Assembly: GCA_050050435.1 (NCBI GenBank)
Contig: JASFUE010000069.1
Coordinates: 1-12,631, forward strand
DNA length: 12,631 bases
Source: SG8-40 sp050050435
Lineage (GTDB): Bacteria > Pseudomonadota > Gammaproteobacteria > Burkholderiales > Eutrophovitaceae
Reading direction: 5' to 3'
The position numbers and the translations under genes are program-made. Below the pieces are notes generated by a model. That model was not told the DNA's origin. It ran no database searches and was given only the letters and a program-made list of their open reading frames with translations. Of the stretch, positions 6,697-12,631 are shown in pieces; position 1 is the first letter of the stretch, and every line of letters starts with the position of its first letter.

Positions 6697-7005
6697 CTAG
6701 CGCCAGACGACTTCGCACTCTTCTTTGGCGGCGCGTTCGAGCAACTCGATCAGCGGGAAGGCACGCTGTCGCAAGGAGACCGGGATTTCCCCCTTGTCCT
6801 GATCGGAGTGCTTGTCTTCTGCCGGGCCGGGCGAGCCAGGGTCGACAGCGACGGCCGCCCTGAGCCGGGCCAGAGCCGCCGGAATATCTTCGGGCAGAAT
6901 GGCGCTTGGAATGGTTCCCGTGTGCCCCATCAGCTTCAGCAATGGCTTGGCGACGTCGTCGAACATCGTCAGGGAGCCAACATCACTTTGAAATTTGACC
7001 AGCAT
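6697..7005 (-). CDS. DUF1840 domain-containing protein
   Basis: Predicted 102-residue soluble protein. The N-terminal run MLVKFQSDVGSLTMFDDVAK and the following LLKLMGHTGTIPSAILPEDIP (about 22-42) are what I recognise as the DUF1840 signature. A helical stretch with an acidic, low-complexity linker (about 55-72) and a second helix (RAFPLIELLERAAKEE, 81-96) complete it. The length is typical. Function of the family is unknown. The ATG at 7005 lacks a clear Shine-Dalgarno; a TAGAAT (minus strand, 7025-7030) could be a -10 box giving a very short leader. It is divergent from the DsbA-like gene, 104 bp away. Its stop codon coincides with the edge of the inverted-repeat element. Confidence 0.85.
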   Translation of the reverse strand: MLVKFQSDVGSLTMFDDVAKPLLKLMGHTGTIPSAILPEDIPAALARLRAAVAVDPGSPGPAEDKHSDQDKGEIPVSLRQRAFPLIELLERAAKEECEVVWR

Positions 7006-7097
7006 GGGACTAGCGTAACGCAGAATTCTATTGTTTGCTGCTGGTATCCTTTGCGGCTGGCTGGTGCCAAATATTTACAGGCCGTATCAAATTTTCC

Positions 7098-7101
7098 GGA
7101 G
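7098..7101 (+). promoter_or_regulatory. Ribosome binding site fixing the GTG start of the DsbA-like gene
   Basis: GGAG is followed eight bases later by GTG at 7110, after which the protein begins directly at the thioredoxin-fold first strand (VKIQHFSDVLC). The frame is open further upstream (a TTG at 7035), but that segment has no ribosome binding site and does not match the family. Confidence 0.7.
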
Positions 7102-7109
7102 CAAGCGTT

Positions 7110-7787
7110 GTGGACAAGGTGAAAATCCAGCATTTTTCCGATGTGCTTTGCGTATGGGCCTATGTTTCCCAGATACGAATCGACGAACTGGAGCAGCAGT
7201 TTGGTAATCAGGTGGAGATGGATTACCACTTCGTGCACGTGTTCGGCCATGCGCAGCAGAAGCTTCTGGCGCAATGGGCCAATCGTGGCGGCGCACAGGC
7301 ATATGGAGACCATGTCAAGGGCGTTGTCGCTCAGTTCGGGCATGTGCCGTTGCATGCCGATATCTGGGTGCGCAATGCGCCAACTTCGTCGTTGCCGGCC
7401 CATCTGTTTCTGTGCGCACTGAAGTTGCTAGATGCAGATCAGACCGGTGAGGACAGCACCCGCGTTTTCGAGCGCGCGGCCTGGGCGGTGCGCGGAGCGT
7501 TTTTCAGGGATCTGGTGGATGTCTCACGGCGTGATGAACTGATGAAAATCGCCGAGCAACTGAAGCTGCCGGTGGCCGCCATCGAGGCGAATCTCGATGG
7601 CGGTGCAGCCCATGCGCTGCTGTCCGAAGACATCGCGACGGCGCGTGACCAATCGGTTCGAGCCAGTCCGACGCTGTTATTCAACGAAGGCCGCCAGGTG
7701 CTCACCGGTAACGTCGGCTATCGAGTAATCGAAGCCAATGTGCGCGAACTGCTGCGCGCGCCGGCAGATCAGTCGTCGTGGTGTTGA
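7110..7787 (+). CDS. DsbA family (2-hydroxychromene-2-carboxylate isomerase-like) thioredoxin-fold protein
   Basis: Predicted 225-residue protein with no signal peptide, hence probably cytoplasmic. The fold begins VKIQHFSDVLCVWAY. Cys14 is in the active-site position, but the second Cys of CxxC is replaced (CVWA), so a classical dithiol oxidase mechanism is not possible. The helical insert (about 45-165) and the cis-proline loop RASPTLLFNEGRQ (Pro187) followed by GNVGYRVIEANVRELL match the HCCA isomerase/FrnE branch of the DsbA superfamily. Members with a single Cys or Ser use glutathione, or act as GST-kappa-like isomerases. A C-terminal Trp-Cys ends the protein. Start is GTG (see ribosome binding site). 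It converges with the diguanylate cyclase gene, 22 bp apart, and is divergent from DUF1840. The substrate is unknown. Confidence 0.82.
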   Translation: MDKVKIQHFSDVLCVWAYVSQIRIDELEQQFGNQVEMDYHFVHVFGHAQQKLLAQWANRGGAQAYGDHVKGVVAQFGHVPLHADIWVRNAPTSSLPAHLFLCALKLLDADQTGEDSTRVFERAAWAVRGAFFRDLVDVSRRDELMKIAEQLKLPVAAIEANLDGGAAHALLSEDIATARDQSVRASPTLLFNEGRQVLTGNVGYRVIEANVRELLRAPADQSSWC

Positions 7788-7809
7788 GCCAGGGAGGAAG
7801 TGCGCCCGG

Positions 7810-8583
7810 CTACTGTGCAAAGAAAACGGCGCGTCCTCGCCCCGTTTGCTTGGCCTGGTACATGGCGCGGTCGGCCTGGCTTATCGCGGTATCCGGATCG
7901 GTATTCTCCGTACCCAGCAAGCGTATTCCAATGCTGGCGCCAACCTGCAGGCTCGTGCCCTCATAATCGAAAGGCTTGCTCACAAGTTCTATGAGGTTTT
8001 CCGCGACCAGCGACGCCTTGTAGCGGGCGCGTTGCTCATCAACGTCGAGGTAACCGATCAGTACAACGAATTCATCGCCGCCAAGGCGGGCGACGACATC
8101 CTCGGATCGAGTAACTGATTGCATGCGAGCCGCGATCTCCACAAGCAACGCATCTCCGACGTTGTGCCCATGAGCATCATTGACTGGCTTGAATCCGTCC
8201 AGATCGAGCAGCAGCAAAGCGCCATACATCCCGTGTCTGATCATGCTTGCGATTGCTTTTTCCAGATGCGTCGAAAGCATTCGCCGATTGGCCAGTTGTG
8301 TTAACGGATCCACGTGCGCGAGATGGCTTATCCGGGCAAGCGCGTGGTCCCGCGCGGTCACAAAAGGTTTGATGACCCACAGGAAGATTGCCGGAATGGA
8401 AAAGATGATAAGCAATCCGGTGTCGGCTATAGCTTCGGCATAGGCATCTGTTTCATGAGGAATGGATTCCAGCACCAGCATGATGAGCGATTCCACGACT
8501 GCAATGATGATGGCGATACGGATAACGACCTGGTGTGTGGACAGGGCCTTTACCGGTGTATCTATGTCTGGAGTGGAACTCAT
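7810..8583 (-). CDS. Membrane-anchored diguanylate cyclase (GGDEF domain)
   Basis: Predicted 257-residue inner-membrane enzyme making cyclic di-GMP from two GTP. Two hydrophobic helices (about 19-38 and 55-72) are separated by a short acidic loop and form a small N-terminal membrane module without a recognisable ligand domain. After a linker helix, the GGDEF domain begins at HVDPLTQLANRR (90-101). It keeps the metal-binding LLDLDGFKPVND (125-136), the intact GGDEF signature (168-172) and the inhibitory I-site RSED (Arg159, Asp162) five residues before it. The enzyme should therefore be active and product-inhibited. The ATG at 8583 has GGAGG four bases upstream. A good promoter lies about 75-100 bp upstream. 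It is divergent from the Prim-Pol pair and convergent with the DsbA-like gene. Confidence 0.93.
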   Translation of the reverse strand: MSSTPDIDTPVKALSTHQVVIRIAIIIAVVESLIMLVLESIPHETDAYAEAIADTGLLIIFSIPAIFLWVIKPFVTARDHALARISHLAHVDPLTQLANRRMLSTHLEKAIASMIRHGMYGALLLLDLDGFKPVNDAHGHNVGDALLVEIAARMQSVTRSEDVVARLGGDEFVVLIGYLDVDEQRARYKASLVAENLIELVSKPFDYEGTSLQVGASIGIRLLGTENTDPDTAISQADRAMYQAKQTGRGRAVFFAQ

Positions 8584-8657
8584 CGAGCCTCCGGGTCCAG
8601 CGCCGGAACGAGCATTTCTGCTGTGCCGACAAGAACGGGCAAAAGAAAACTGAATTC

Positions 8658-8685
8658 ATCGTAATTGAATCAGTGCGCTTGTCAA
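8658..8685 (-). promoter_or_regulatory. Sigma-70-type promoter for the diguanylate cyclase gene
   Basis: On the minus strand there is a perfect -35 TTGACA (8685-8680), a 16-bp spacer and a -10 TACGAT (8663-8658; four of six consensus bases, including the key first two and last two). Transcription would begin near 8651, giving a leader of about 68 bases. The spacer contains one copy of a 12-bp direct repeat (GAATCAGTGCGC, 8667-8678). A second copy, GATTCAGTGCCC, lies at 8707-8718. Confidence 0.55.
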
Positions 8686-8788
8686 CGTGTGCCATTGTGG
8701 CGGCTCGATTCAGTGCCCGCATCCATCCTGTCGAAACGTGCTGGTTCGATGGCGTCCGGTCCCGGTCCGGACTAACATGTAAAACGTT

Positions 8789-9022
8789 ATGAATGTCACA
8801 GTCGATTGTTACGCAGGCTATCGCGGCGAACAGGAACCGCGTTCTTTCCGGCTTGGTGAACGCCGGTTGGAAGTGCTCGAGATCGTCGACCGCTGGATGG
8901 GCCCGACCGAACGTTGTTTCAGGTGCCGCGCGGATGACGGCTCGCTGTATGTGTTGCGCCATGACGAACAGAGCGGAGACTGGGACCTGCAGGCATTCAC
9001 GCATGCGAAACGAGCCGTCTGA
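8789..9022 (+). CDS. Small conserved hypothetical protein (77 aa) coupled to Prim-Pol
   Basis: Predicted 77-residue soluble, charged protein. I recognise the general pattern (CYAGYRGEQEPRSFRLGERRLEV near the N-terminus, then EIVDRWMGPTERCFRCRADDGSLYVLRHDEQSGDW) as that of small proteobacterial proteins of unknown function, but have no family name for it. Alternating hydrophobic residues suggest a small all-beta fold. Cys43 and Cys46 form a CFRC pair, with Cys7 earlier. The ATG at 8789 has no Shine-Dalgarno; TAACAT (8773-8778) eleven bases upstream could be a -10 box, so the mRNA might be nearly leaderless. Its TGA stop overlaps the ATG of the Prim-Pol gene (TGATG), so the two are translationally coupled and probably work together. 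Confidence 0.75.
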   Translation: MNVTVDCYAGYRGEQEPRSFRLGERRLEVLEIVDRWMGPTERCFRCRADDGSLYVLRHDEQSGDWDLQAFTHAKRAV

Positions 9023-9852
9023 TGGGGGCGATGCATCGAGCAAATGCCGGAGTGCGGGCAACCGACTGCCTGACAGCCACGCTGGCATATCTTGCCCGGA
9101 GGTGGTCGGTCATTCCGGTCGAGCCGCGCGGCAAGCGGCCGGTCATTCCCTGGCTGGAATTCCAGCAGCGTTGCGCCGACGAGCGTGAAGCGCGACGCTG
9201 GTTCGAGACACGTAGCAACGCCAACCTGGCGATCGTCACCGGCACGATTTCAGGTCTGATCGTCCTTGACATCGATGTCGCACATCACGGTCACGAAAGT
9301 CTGAAGGCGCTTGAGCAGGAACATGGTGCCTTGCCGCGTACGGTCGAAGCGGTGACCGGCAGCGGAGGCCGGCATTTCTACTTCGCACATCCTGGCGCAC
9401 GGGTGCGCAATCGTGCCGGGTTGAGGCAGGGCATTGACGTGCGCGGCGACGGCGGTTGTGTTGTAGCACCGCCTTCAATGCACCGGAGCGGCAAGCGCTA
9501 TGTATGGAAGCAAGGACATGCACTTGGCGAAACGTCACTGGCTTCTGCGCCCGGCTGGTTGCTGGCTCTGGTGCGTGGCGAACATGCGCGTAGCGGTCAT
9601 GCGCCGCCGCACTGGCGCGAGCTGGTACGCGCCGGCGTCGGGGAAGGCGAGCGTAACTCCACTATCGCTTCACTTGCGGGCCATCTGTTTCATCGCGATG
9701 TTGATGCGCTGGTCGTGCTTGAATTGTTGCTGACCTGGAACCGGGTGCGCTGCCATCCTCCGTTGTCGGACCATGAAGTCGCGAGAGTGGTGGAGAGCAT
9801 TTCAAGCCTTCACGAGCGGGACAGGGCCCGCGATGACACGGCTGATCAGTAG
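9022..9852 (+). CDS. Bifunctional DNA primase/polymerase (Prim-Pol, AEP superfamily) with primase C-terminal domain
   Basis: Predicted 276-residue archaeo-eukaryotic-type primase/polymerase. The N-terminal Prim-Pol domain (about 17-190) carries all three AEP motifs: DID with metal-binding Asp83 and Asp85 (LIVLDIDV), GSGGRHFYF with His118, and GIDVRGDGG with Asp139. It opens with LAYLARRWSVIPVEPRGKRP, typical of the family. Residues about 205-265 (EGERNSTIASLAGHLFHR to PLSDHEVARVVESI) match the PriCT-1 type primase C-terminal domain. No helicase domain follows, unlike many phage and plasmid relatives of 600 or more residues. The start ATG overlaps the stop of the 77-residue gene; codon 4 is an alternative ATG. 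Stand-alone enzymes of this type may prime or re-prime DNA or synthesise across lesions. No phage, plasmid or integrase gene is in view, so whether it is a host or a relic mobile gene is open. Confidence 0.9.
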   Translation: MGAMHRANAGVRATDCLTATLAYLARRWSVIPVEPRGKRPVIPWLEFQQRCADEREARRWFETRSNANLAIVTGTISGLIVLDIDVAHHGHESLKALEQEHGALPRTVEAVTGSGGRHFYFAHPGARVRNRAGLRQGIDVRGDGGCVVAPPSMHRSGKRYVWKQGHALGETSLASAPGWLLALVRGEHARSGHAPPHWRELVRAGVGEGERNSTIASLAGHLFHRDVDALVVLELLLTWNRVRCHPPLSDHEVARVVESISSLHERDRARDDTADQ

Positions 9853-9909
9853 GCGATATGGCCGCGTCAGGTCCGGTATACCATTGACCGTCAGCACGGA
9901 CTCCAGCAT

Positions 9910-11451
9910 ATGAACATCAGCTCGTTACTTGCCCGCGCAGCGCGCACTTTCCCGGACCGGCCCGCCGTTTCGGTCGGGGAAAGCGTATGGGCCGATTACG
10001 CCCGGTTGCAACAAAGAGTCGTCAGCATGGCCACGGCGTTCAGGCAGCGCTTCGGCCTGCGGCCCGGCGACCGAGTCGCGCTGGCGATGAGCAACTGTGC
10101 CCAGTATCTGGAGGTGCGCTATGCCGTGTGGTTCGCCGGACTCGCGGCGGTGCCGATGAATGCCAAACTGCATGAGAGCGAGTTTGCCTTCATGCTGGCC
10201 GATTCGGGCGCGCGGCTGTGTTTTGCCACTGCCGATTTGATGCCCACTGTTGCGCCGCTGGCAGACGGGTTAGCCGGGCTGGAACGGGTCATCGAGGTGG
10301 GCTCGGCGGACTATCAGGCGCTGGTATCGCACGAGCCTGCAGCCACCATGTATCCGAGTGCGCCGGATGATGTGGCCTGGCTGTTTTACACCAGTGGCAC
10401 CACCGGCAAACCGAAGGGCGTAATGATCAGTCACAGGAATCTGCTGTGCGCGGCGCTGGCCTACTTTTCCGATGTCGACCAGATCAGCGTGACCGACTGT
10501 ATCGTGCATGCGGCACCGATGTCGCATGGTTCCGGTCTGTACGATCTGCCACATACGCTCAAGGCAGCGAATCAGGTGATTCCGGAGAGCGGGCATTTCA
10601 ACCAGGCAGAGGTGCTTTCGCTGTGTTCGAAATGGCCGGGTGTGACAATGTTTCTGGCGCCGACCATGGTGCACCGGCTGGTAGTGCGTGCGCGCGAGTC
10701 GGACGCCGATTTCAGTGGACTGAAAACGATCGTCTATGGCGGCGGCCCGATGTATGTAACCGACATCCAGGAAGCCTTGCAAGTCATGGGGCCGCGTTTC
10801 GTGCAGATTTACGGGCAAGGCGAAGCCCCGATGACGATTACCGCACTGTCGCGTGAATGTATCAACGATGTGACACACCCGCGCTACCTGGAACGTCTCG
10901 CGTCGGTCGGTATTGCCCAATCCTGCGTGCAGGTGATTGTGGCTGACGAGGATGACCGGCCATTGCCGGCCAACGAGGTCGGCGAAGTCCTGGTCCGCGG
11001 CGACGTGGTCATGCAGGGGTACTGGCAAAATGCGCAAGCAAGCGCGGCAACGATGCGCAACGGCTGGCTGCATACCGGGGATATCGGCTCCTTTGATAGC
11101 GATGGTTTTCTCACGCTGCGCGATCGTTCAAAGGACCTGATTATCAGCGGCGGAACGAATATTTATCCCAGAGAAGTCGAGGAAGCGCTGCTGTACCACC
11201 CGGCGGTAGCGGAAGCGTCGGTGGTCGGGCGAGCGAACGCCGAATGGGGAGAGGAAGTGGTCGCGTTCGTGGTCAGAAAACCGGCGACGCAAGTGACCGA
11301 GGCCGAACTGGAAGCCGTTTGTCTGCAACGGATTGCGCGCTTCAAGCGCCCGCGTCACTACCGCTTCGTCGACAGCCTTCCCAAGAACAATTATGGGAAA
11401 GTGCTCAAGATCGAGCTGCGCGCGTTGCTGACAGACGAGCCTGGTTCGTGA
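9910..11451 (+). CDS. Acyl-CoA synthetase / AMP-dependent ligase (ANL superfamily)
   Basis: Predicted 513-residue cytoplasmic enzyme that activates a carboxylic acid with ATP to an acyl-AMP and transfers it to CoA. Core motifs are intact: the P-loop YTSGTTGKPKGVM (160-172), IYGQGEAPMTIT in the adenylate-binding A5 position, WLHTGDIG (A7), and the hinge DRSKDLIISGGTNIYPREVEE (A8). The catalytic lysine (Lys497) lies in KNNYGKVLK (A10). It is of normal length for medium- or long-chain and aryl-CoA ligases; the acid cannot be named. ATG at 9910 begins the family's usual N-terminus (MNISSLLARAARTFPDRPAV) but has no good ribosome binding site. It follows the Prim-Pol gene by 57 bp, though a functional link is unlikely. 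It might supply CoA esters for the catabolic genes in the left half, as an inference. Confidence 0.93.
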   Translation: MNISSLLARAARTFPDRPAVSVGESVWADYARLQQRVVSMATAFRQRFGLRPGDRVALAMSNCAQYLEVRYAVWFAGLAAVPMNAKLHESEFAFMLADSGARLCFATADLMPTVAPLADGLAGLERVIEVGSADYQALVSHEPAATMYPSAPDDVAWLFYTSGTTGKPKGVMISHRNLLCAALAYFSDVDQISVTDCIVHAAPMSHGSGLYDLPHTLKAANQVIPESGHFNQAEVLSLCSKWPGVTMFLAPTMVHRLVVRARESDADFSGLKTIVYGGGPMYVTDIQEALQVMGPRFVQIYGQGEAPMTITALSRECINDVTHPRYLERLASVGIAQSCVQVIVADEDDRPLPANEVGEVLVRGDVVMQGYWQNAQASAATMRNGWLHTGDIGSFDSDGFLTLRDRSKDLIISGGTNIYPREVEEALLYHPAVAEASVVGRANAEWGEEVVAFVVRKPATQVTEAELEAVCLQRIARFKRPRHYRFVDSLPKNNYGKVLKIELRALLTDEPGS

Positions 11452-11457
11452 TTGTGG

Positions 11458-11494
11458 GCAATATTGCGGGTAAGATGGAATAACCTGAATCAGG
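11458..11494. promoter_or_regulatory. Two small palindromes before the SpoIIAA-like gene
   Basis: GCAATATTGC (11458-11467) is a perfect 10-bp palindrome, and CCTGAATCAGG (11484-11494) is a palindrome around one central base. A possible -10 box TAAGAT (11471-11476) lies between them. The second palindrome overlaps the AGGA (11492-11495) that would be the ribosome binding site. Together they may be operator or leader structure; this is suggestive only. Confidence 0.3.
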
Positions 11495-11506
11495 AATGCA
11501 TACAGA

Positions 11507-11854
11507 ATGATTTCAATAGAGCATGAAGACAAGCTGACGGTTGTCGGCGTTTTTGGCGAGTTCAACGTCAGCGATTACCGCAAGTTCGAGCAAGAGGTCG
11601 GCGCACAACTGAAAGCACAGGGACGCCTGAATCTGTTGATCGACCTGTCCGGAATGCTCGAGTACACGGTTGACGTTGCACTCGAGGACATCCGTTTTGC
11701 GCGAGAGCACGCCAGGGACGTTGGCCGGATCGCTATTATCAGCAACGAGGACATGGTCGCCTGGATGGCGTTGCTGACATCGTTGTTTATCGACACCGAA
11801 ATCAAGGTTTTCGATTCCGAACAACTGGCGCGCAGCTGGCTCGCCGAAAGCTAG
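11507..11854 (+). CDS. SpoIIAA-like (STAS/SEC14-type) protein
   Basis: Predicted 115-residue cytoplasmic protein. The opening MISIEHEDKLTVVGVFGEFNVSDYRKFEQ and the later strand NLLIDLSGMLEYT (about 42-54) match SpoIIAA-like proteins, a small alpha/beta fold shared by STAS and CRAL-TRIO/SEC14 domains. It ends with IKVFDSEQLARSWLAE, the usual final strand and helix. The STAS phosphorylatable serine position (DLSGM, Ser49) is present, but no kinase or anti-sigma partner is nearby, and members of this family more often have unknown or lipid-related roles. The ATG at 11507 has AGGA eleven bases upstream. It lies 55 bp after the acyl-CoA synthetase, so it could be read from that transcript or from its own promoter. 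Confidence 0.82.
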   Translation: MISIEHEDKLTVVGVFGEFNVSDYRKFEQEVGAQLKAQGRLNLLIDLSGMLEYTVDVALEDIRFAREHARDVGRIAIISNEDMVAWMALLTSLFIDTEIKVFDSEQLARSWLAES

Positions 11855-11855
11855 G

Positions 11856-11869
11856 CCGGCATCGGCCGG
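11856..11869. terminator. Short GC hairpin after the SpoIIAA-like gene
   Basis: CCGGC-ATCG-GCCGG forms a 5-bp stem with a 4-base loop two bases after the TAG stop, between converging genes. No T-run follows on either strand, so termination efficiency is doubtful. Confidence 0.3.
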
Positions 11870-11918
11870 ATTACTTCCCCAGGTAACCCGAACACACTGT
11901 TGTGGCGGCCCGATTCTG

Positions 11919-12542
11919 TCAGGGTGCGGTGGTGGCGCTGCCGCGATAGATATAGCCGACAAATCGCGGCGCCCGGCGCAGATAGCCGCTTTGCAGGTCG
12001 GTGCAGCCAAAGCCCGCATTCTCGAGCAGTCGCGGAATATCGCGTGACAGGTGGCAGCCACCCGCAAGTTTTCCCCAGAATGGATCGAGCCGGCGTTGCC
12101 AGCGCTGTACACTTTCATCGGGCGCGAGGCCATGCTCGCAAAACAGCAGGTGCCCGCCCGGTCTGAGTACCCGGCGCATTTCCGCCAGTGCTGCGCCGGT
12201 GTCGGGAATAGTGCAAAGCGAAAACGTAACGACAATGGTATCGATACTGGCATTTGCCAGTGGCAGCGACTGCGCGTCGGCGGGGATCAGATGAAGTGGG
12301 AACGCTGCATTGGGGGCTCGTTTCCGTGCGATTGCGAGCAGTTCTGCTGAGGGATCGATGCCGGTCAGACTGTCGACGCGCTCGGCGTCGTAGTGCTGCA
12401 GGTTCAGTGCCGAGCCGATACCGATTTCCAGCACCTGTCCGTGCGCACGCGGAATCAGCGCGGCGCGGTGCCCGGTGAGCCTCGCGTTGCCACAAGCGCA
12501 ATTGATCAGTGGCGGCAGTACGTAGCGGTTATAGATGTTCAT
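11919..12542 (-). CDS. Class I SAM-dependent methyltransferase
   Basis: Predicted 207-residue soluble methyltransferase with a Rossmann-like fold. Motif I is VLEIGIGSALNLQHY (37-51), and the acidic residue that contacts the SAM ribose lies in LTGIDPS. Motif II is IDTIVVTFSLCTIPD, followed by EMRRVLRPGGHLLFCEHG (post-motif III), all in the right order. The start NIYNRYVLPPLINCACGN (2-19) is typical of a proteobacterial group related to phospholipid N-methyltransferases and UbiE. The acceptor molecule is not evident. The ATG at 12542 lacks a clear Shine-Dalgarno; all three minus-strand frames stay open from there to the window edge, so a longer N-terminus or an overlapping upstream gene cannot be excluded. 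It converges with the SpoIIAA-like gene. Confidence 0.87.
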   Translation of the reverse strand: MNIYNRYVLPPLINCACGNARLTGHRAALIPRAHGQVLEIGIGSALNLQHYDAERVDSLTGIDPSAELLAIARKRAPNAAFPLHLIPADAQSLPLANASIDTIVVTFSLCTIPDTGAALAEMRRVLRPGGHLLFCEHGLAPDESVQRWQRRLDPFWGKLAGGCHLSRDIPRLLENAGFGCTDLQSGYLRRAPRFVGYIYRGSATTAP

Positions 12543-12631
12543 GCCGGCGGGTTCGTGCTGGGAGGATACGGTCCATTGCGAATTCCGGCCATTTTGCGCC
12601 CCAATCCGTTCCCGGCAAAAGGGCCGGATAT
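12543..12631. other. Right-edge region upstream of the methyltransferase, unresolved
   Basis: These 89 bp hold no assignable gene. On the minus strand one open frame ends in a TGA overlapping the methyltransferase ATG (ATGA), the arrangement expected for the last codons of an upstream operon gene, but its translation resembles no family I know and the other two frames are also open. The GC-rich CCGG-containing words near 12605-12628 may form a hairpin. It may simply be intergenic. Confidence 0.3.

Noticed and set aside
7035..7109. Upstream extension of the DsbA-like protein as a signal peptide
   Set aside because: It has to start at TTG without a ribosome binding site and lacks a positively charged n-region, while GGAG plus GTG at 7110 fits the family N-terminus.
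8755..8770. Repeated GTCCGG words upstream of the 77-residue gene
   Set aside because: Only two 6-bp copies, not palindromic as a unit, and common at this base composition.
9853..9909. Possible promoter (TTGACC, TATACC) before the acyl-CoA synthetase
   Set aside because: The elements are in the wrong order and spacing for a sigma-70 promoter.
10270..11073. 267-codon minus-strand frame within the acyl-CoA synthetase gene
   Set aside because: Antisense shadow of a gene with all ANL motifs; its protein is unlike any family and begins without a ribosome binding site.
1..12631. CRISPR array, tRNA or rRNA gene, or prophage structural genes
   Set aside because: Looked for regular repeat-spacer spacing, tRNA-like TTCGANTC arms and phage families on both strands; none was found.

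Overview
The window (about 58-60% G+C by eye) looks like chromosomal DNA of a free-living, aerobic proteobacterium, most likely a gamma- or betaproteobacterium. Reasons: a DUF1840 protein (a family I know mainly from those two classes), a TAXI-type TRAP transporter, proteobacterial-style Shine-Dalgarno sequences, and many oxidative-catabolism enzymes. The species cannot be named from the sequence. There are no tRNA or rRNA genes, no integrase or transposase, no phage structural genes and no CRISPR array.

Layout. (1) 1-3381, minus strand: a probable operon read from right to left. It holds a short-chain dehydrogenase, a GST-like protein with an extra C-terminal domain, a TAXI solute-binding lipoprotein, and the start of the fused TRAP permease, which runs off the left edge. 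(2) 3382-3510: divergent intergenic region, then a plus-strand PhyH-type Fe(II)/2-oxoglutarate dioxygenase (3511-4344). (3) 4345-4515: gene-free stretch between converging genes, carrying a degenerate 9-bp repeat. (4) 4516-6498, minus strand: epoxide-hydrolase-like alpha/beta hydrolase, a small quinol/antibiotic monooxygenase-type protein and a flavin-reductase-domain protein, probably one transcription unit. (5) 6536-6696: a 161-bp element bounded by perfect 13-bp inverted repeats, directly abutting the stop codon of a DUF1840 gene (6697-7005). (6) 7110-7787 plus: DsbA-like thioredoxin-fold protein with a single Cys; 7810-8583 minus: membrane diguanylate cyclase with a good promoter. (7) 8789-9852 plus: a 77-residue protein translationally coupled to a stand-alone primase/polymerase (Prim-Pol). 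(8) 9910-11451 plus: acyl-CoA synthetase, then a SpoIIAA-like (STAS/SEC14-type) protein. (9) 11919-12542 minus: a SAM methyltransferase.

How the genes may work together. Regions 1-4 read as an uptake-and-catabolism locus: the TAXI-TRAP system would import a small organic anion, and the dioxygenase, SDR, GST-like protein, epoxide hydrolase, flavin reductase and monooxygenase-like protein would oxidise it. The substrate is not visible and the grouping is an inference from gene order. The acyl-CoA synthetase could feed products into CoA-linked degradation, but it lies in a separate unit. The Prim-Pol pair is the most unusual genetic content: all AEP motifs are intact and no helicase or mobile-element gene is in view. 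The 161-bp inverted-repeat element is the clearest unexplained non-coding structure.
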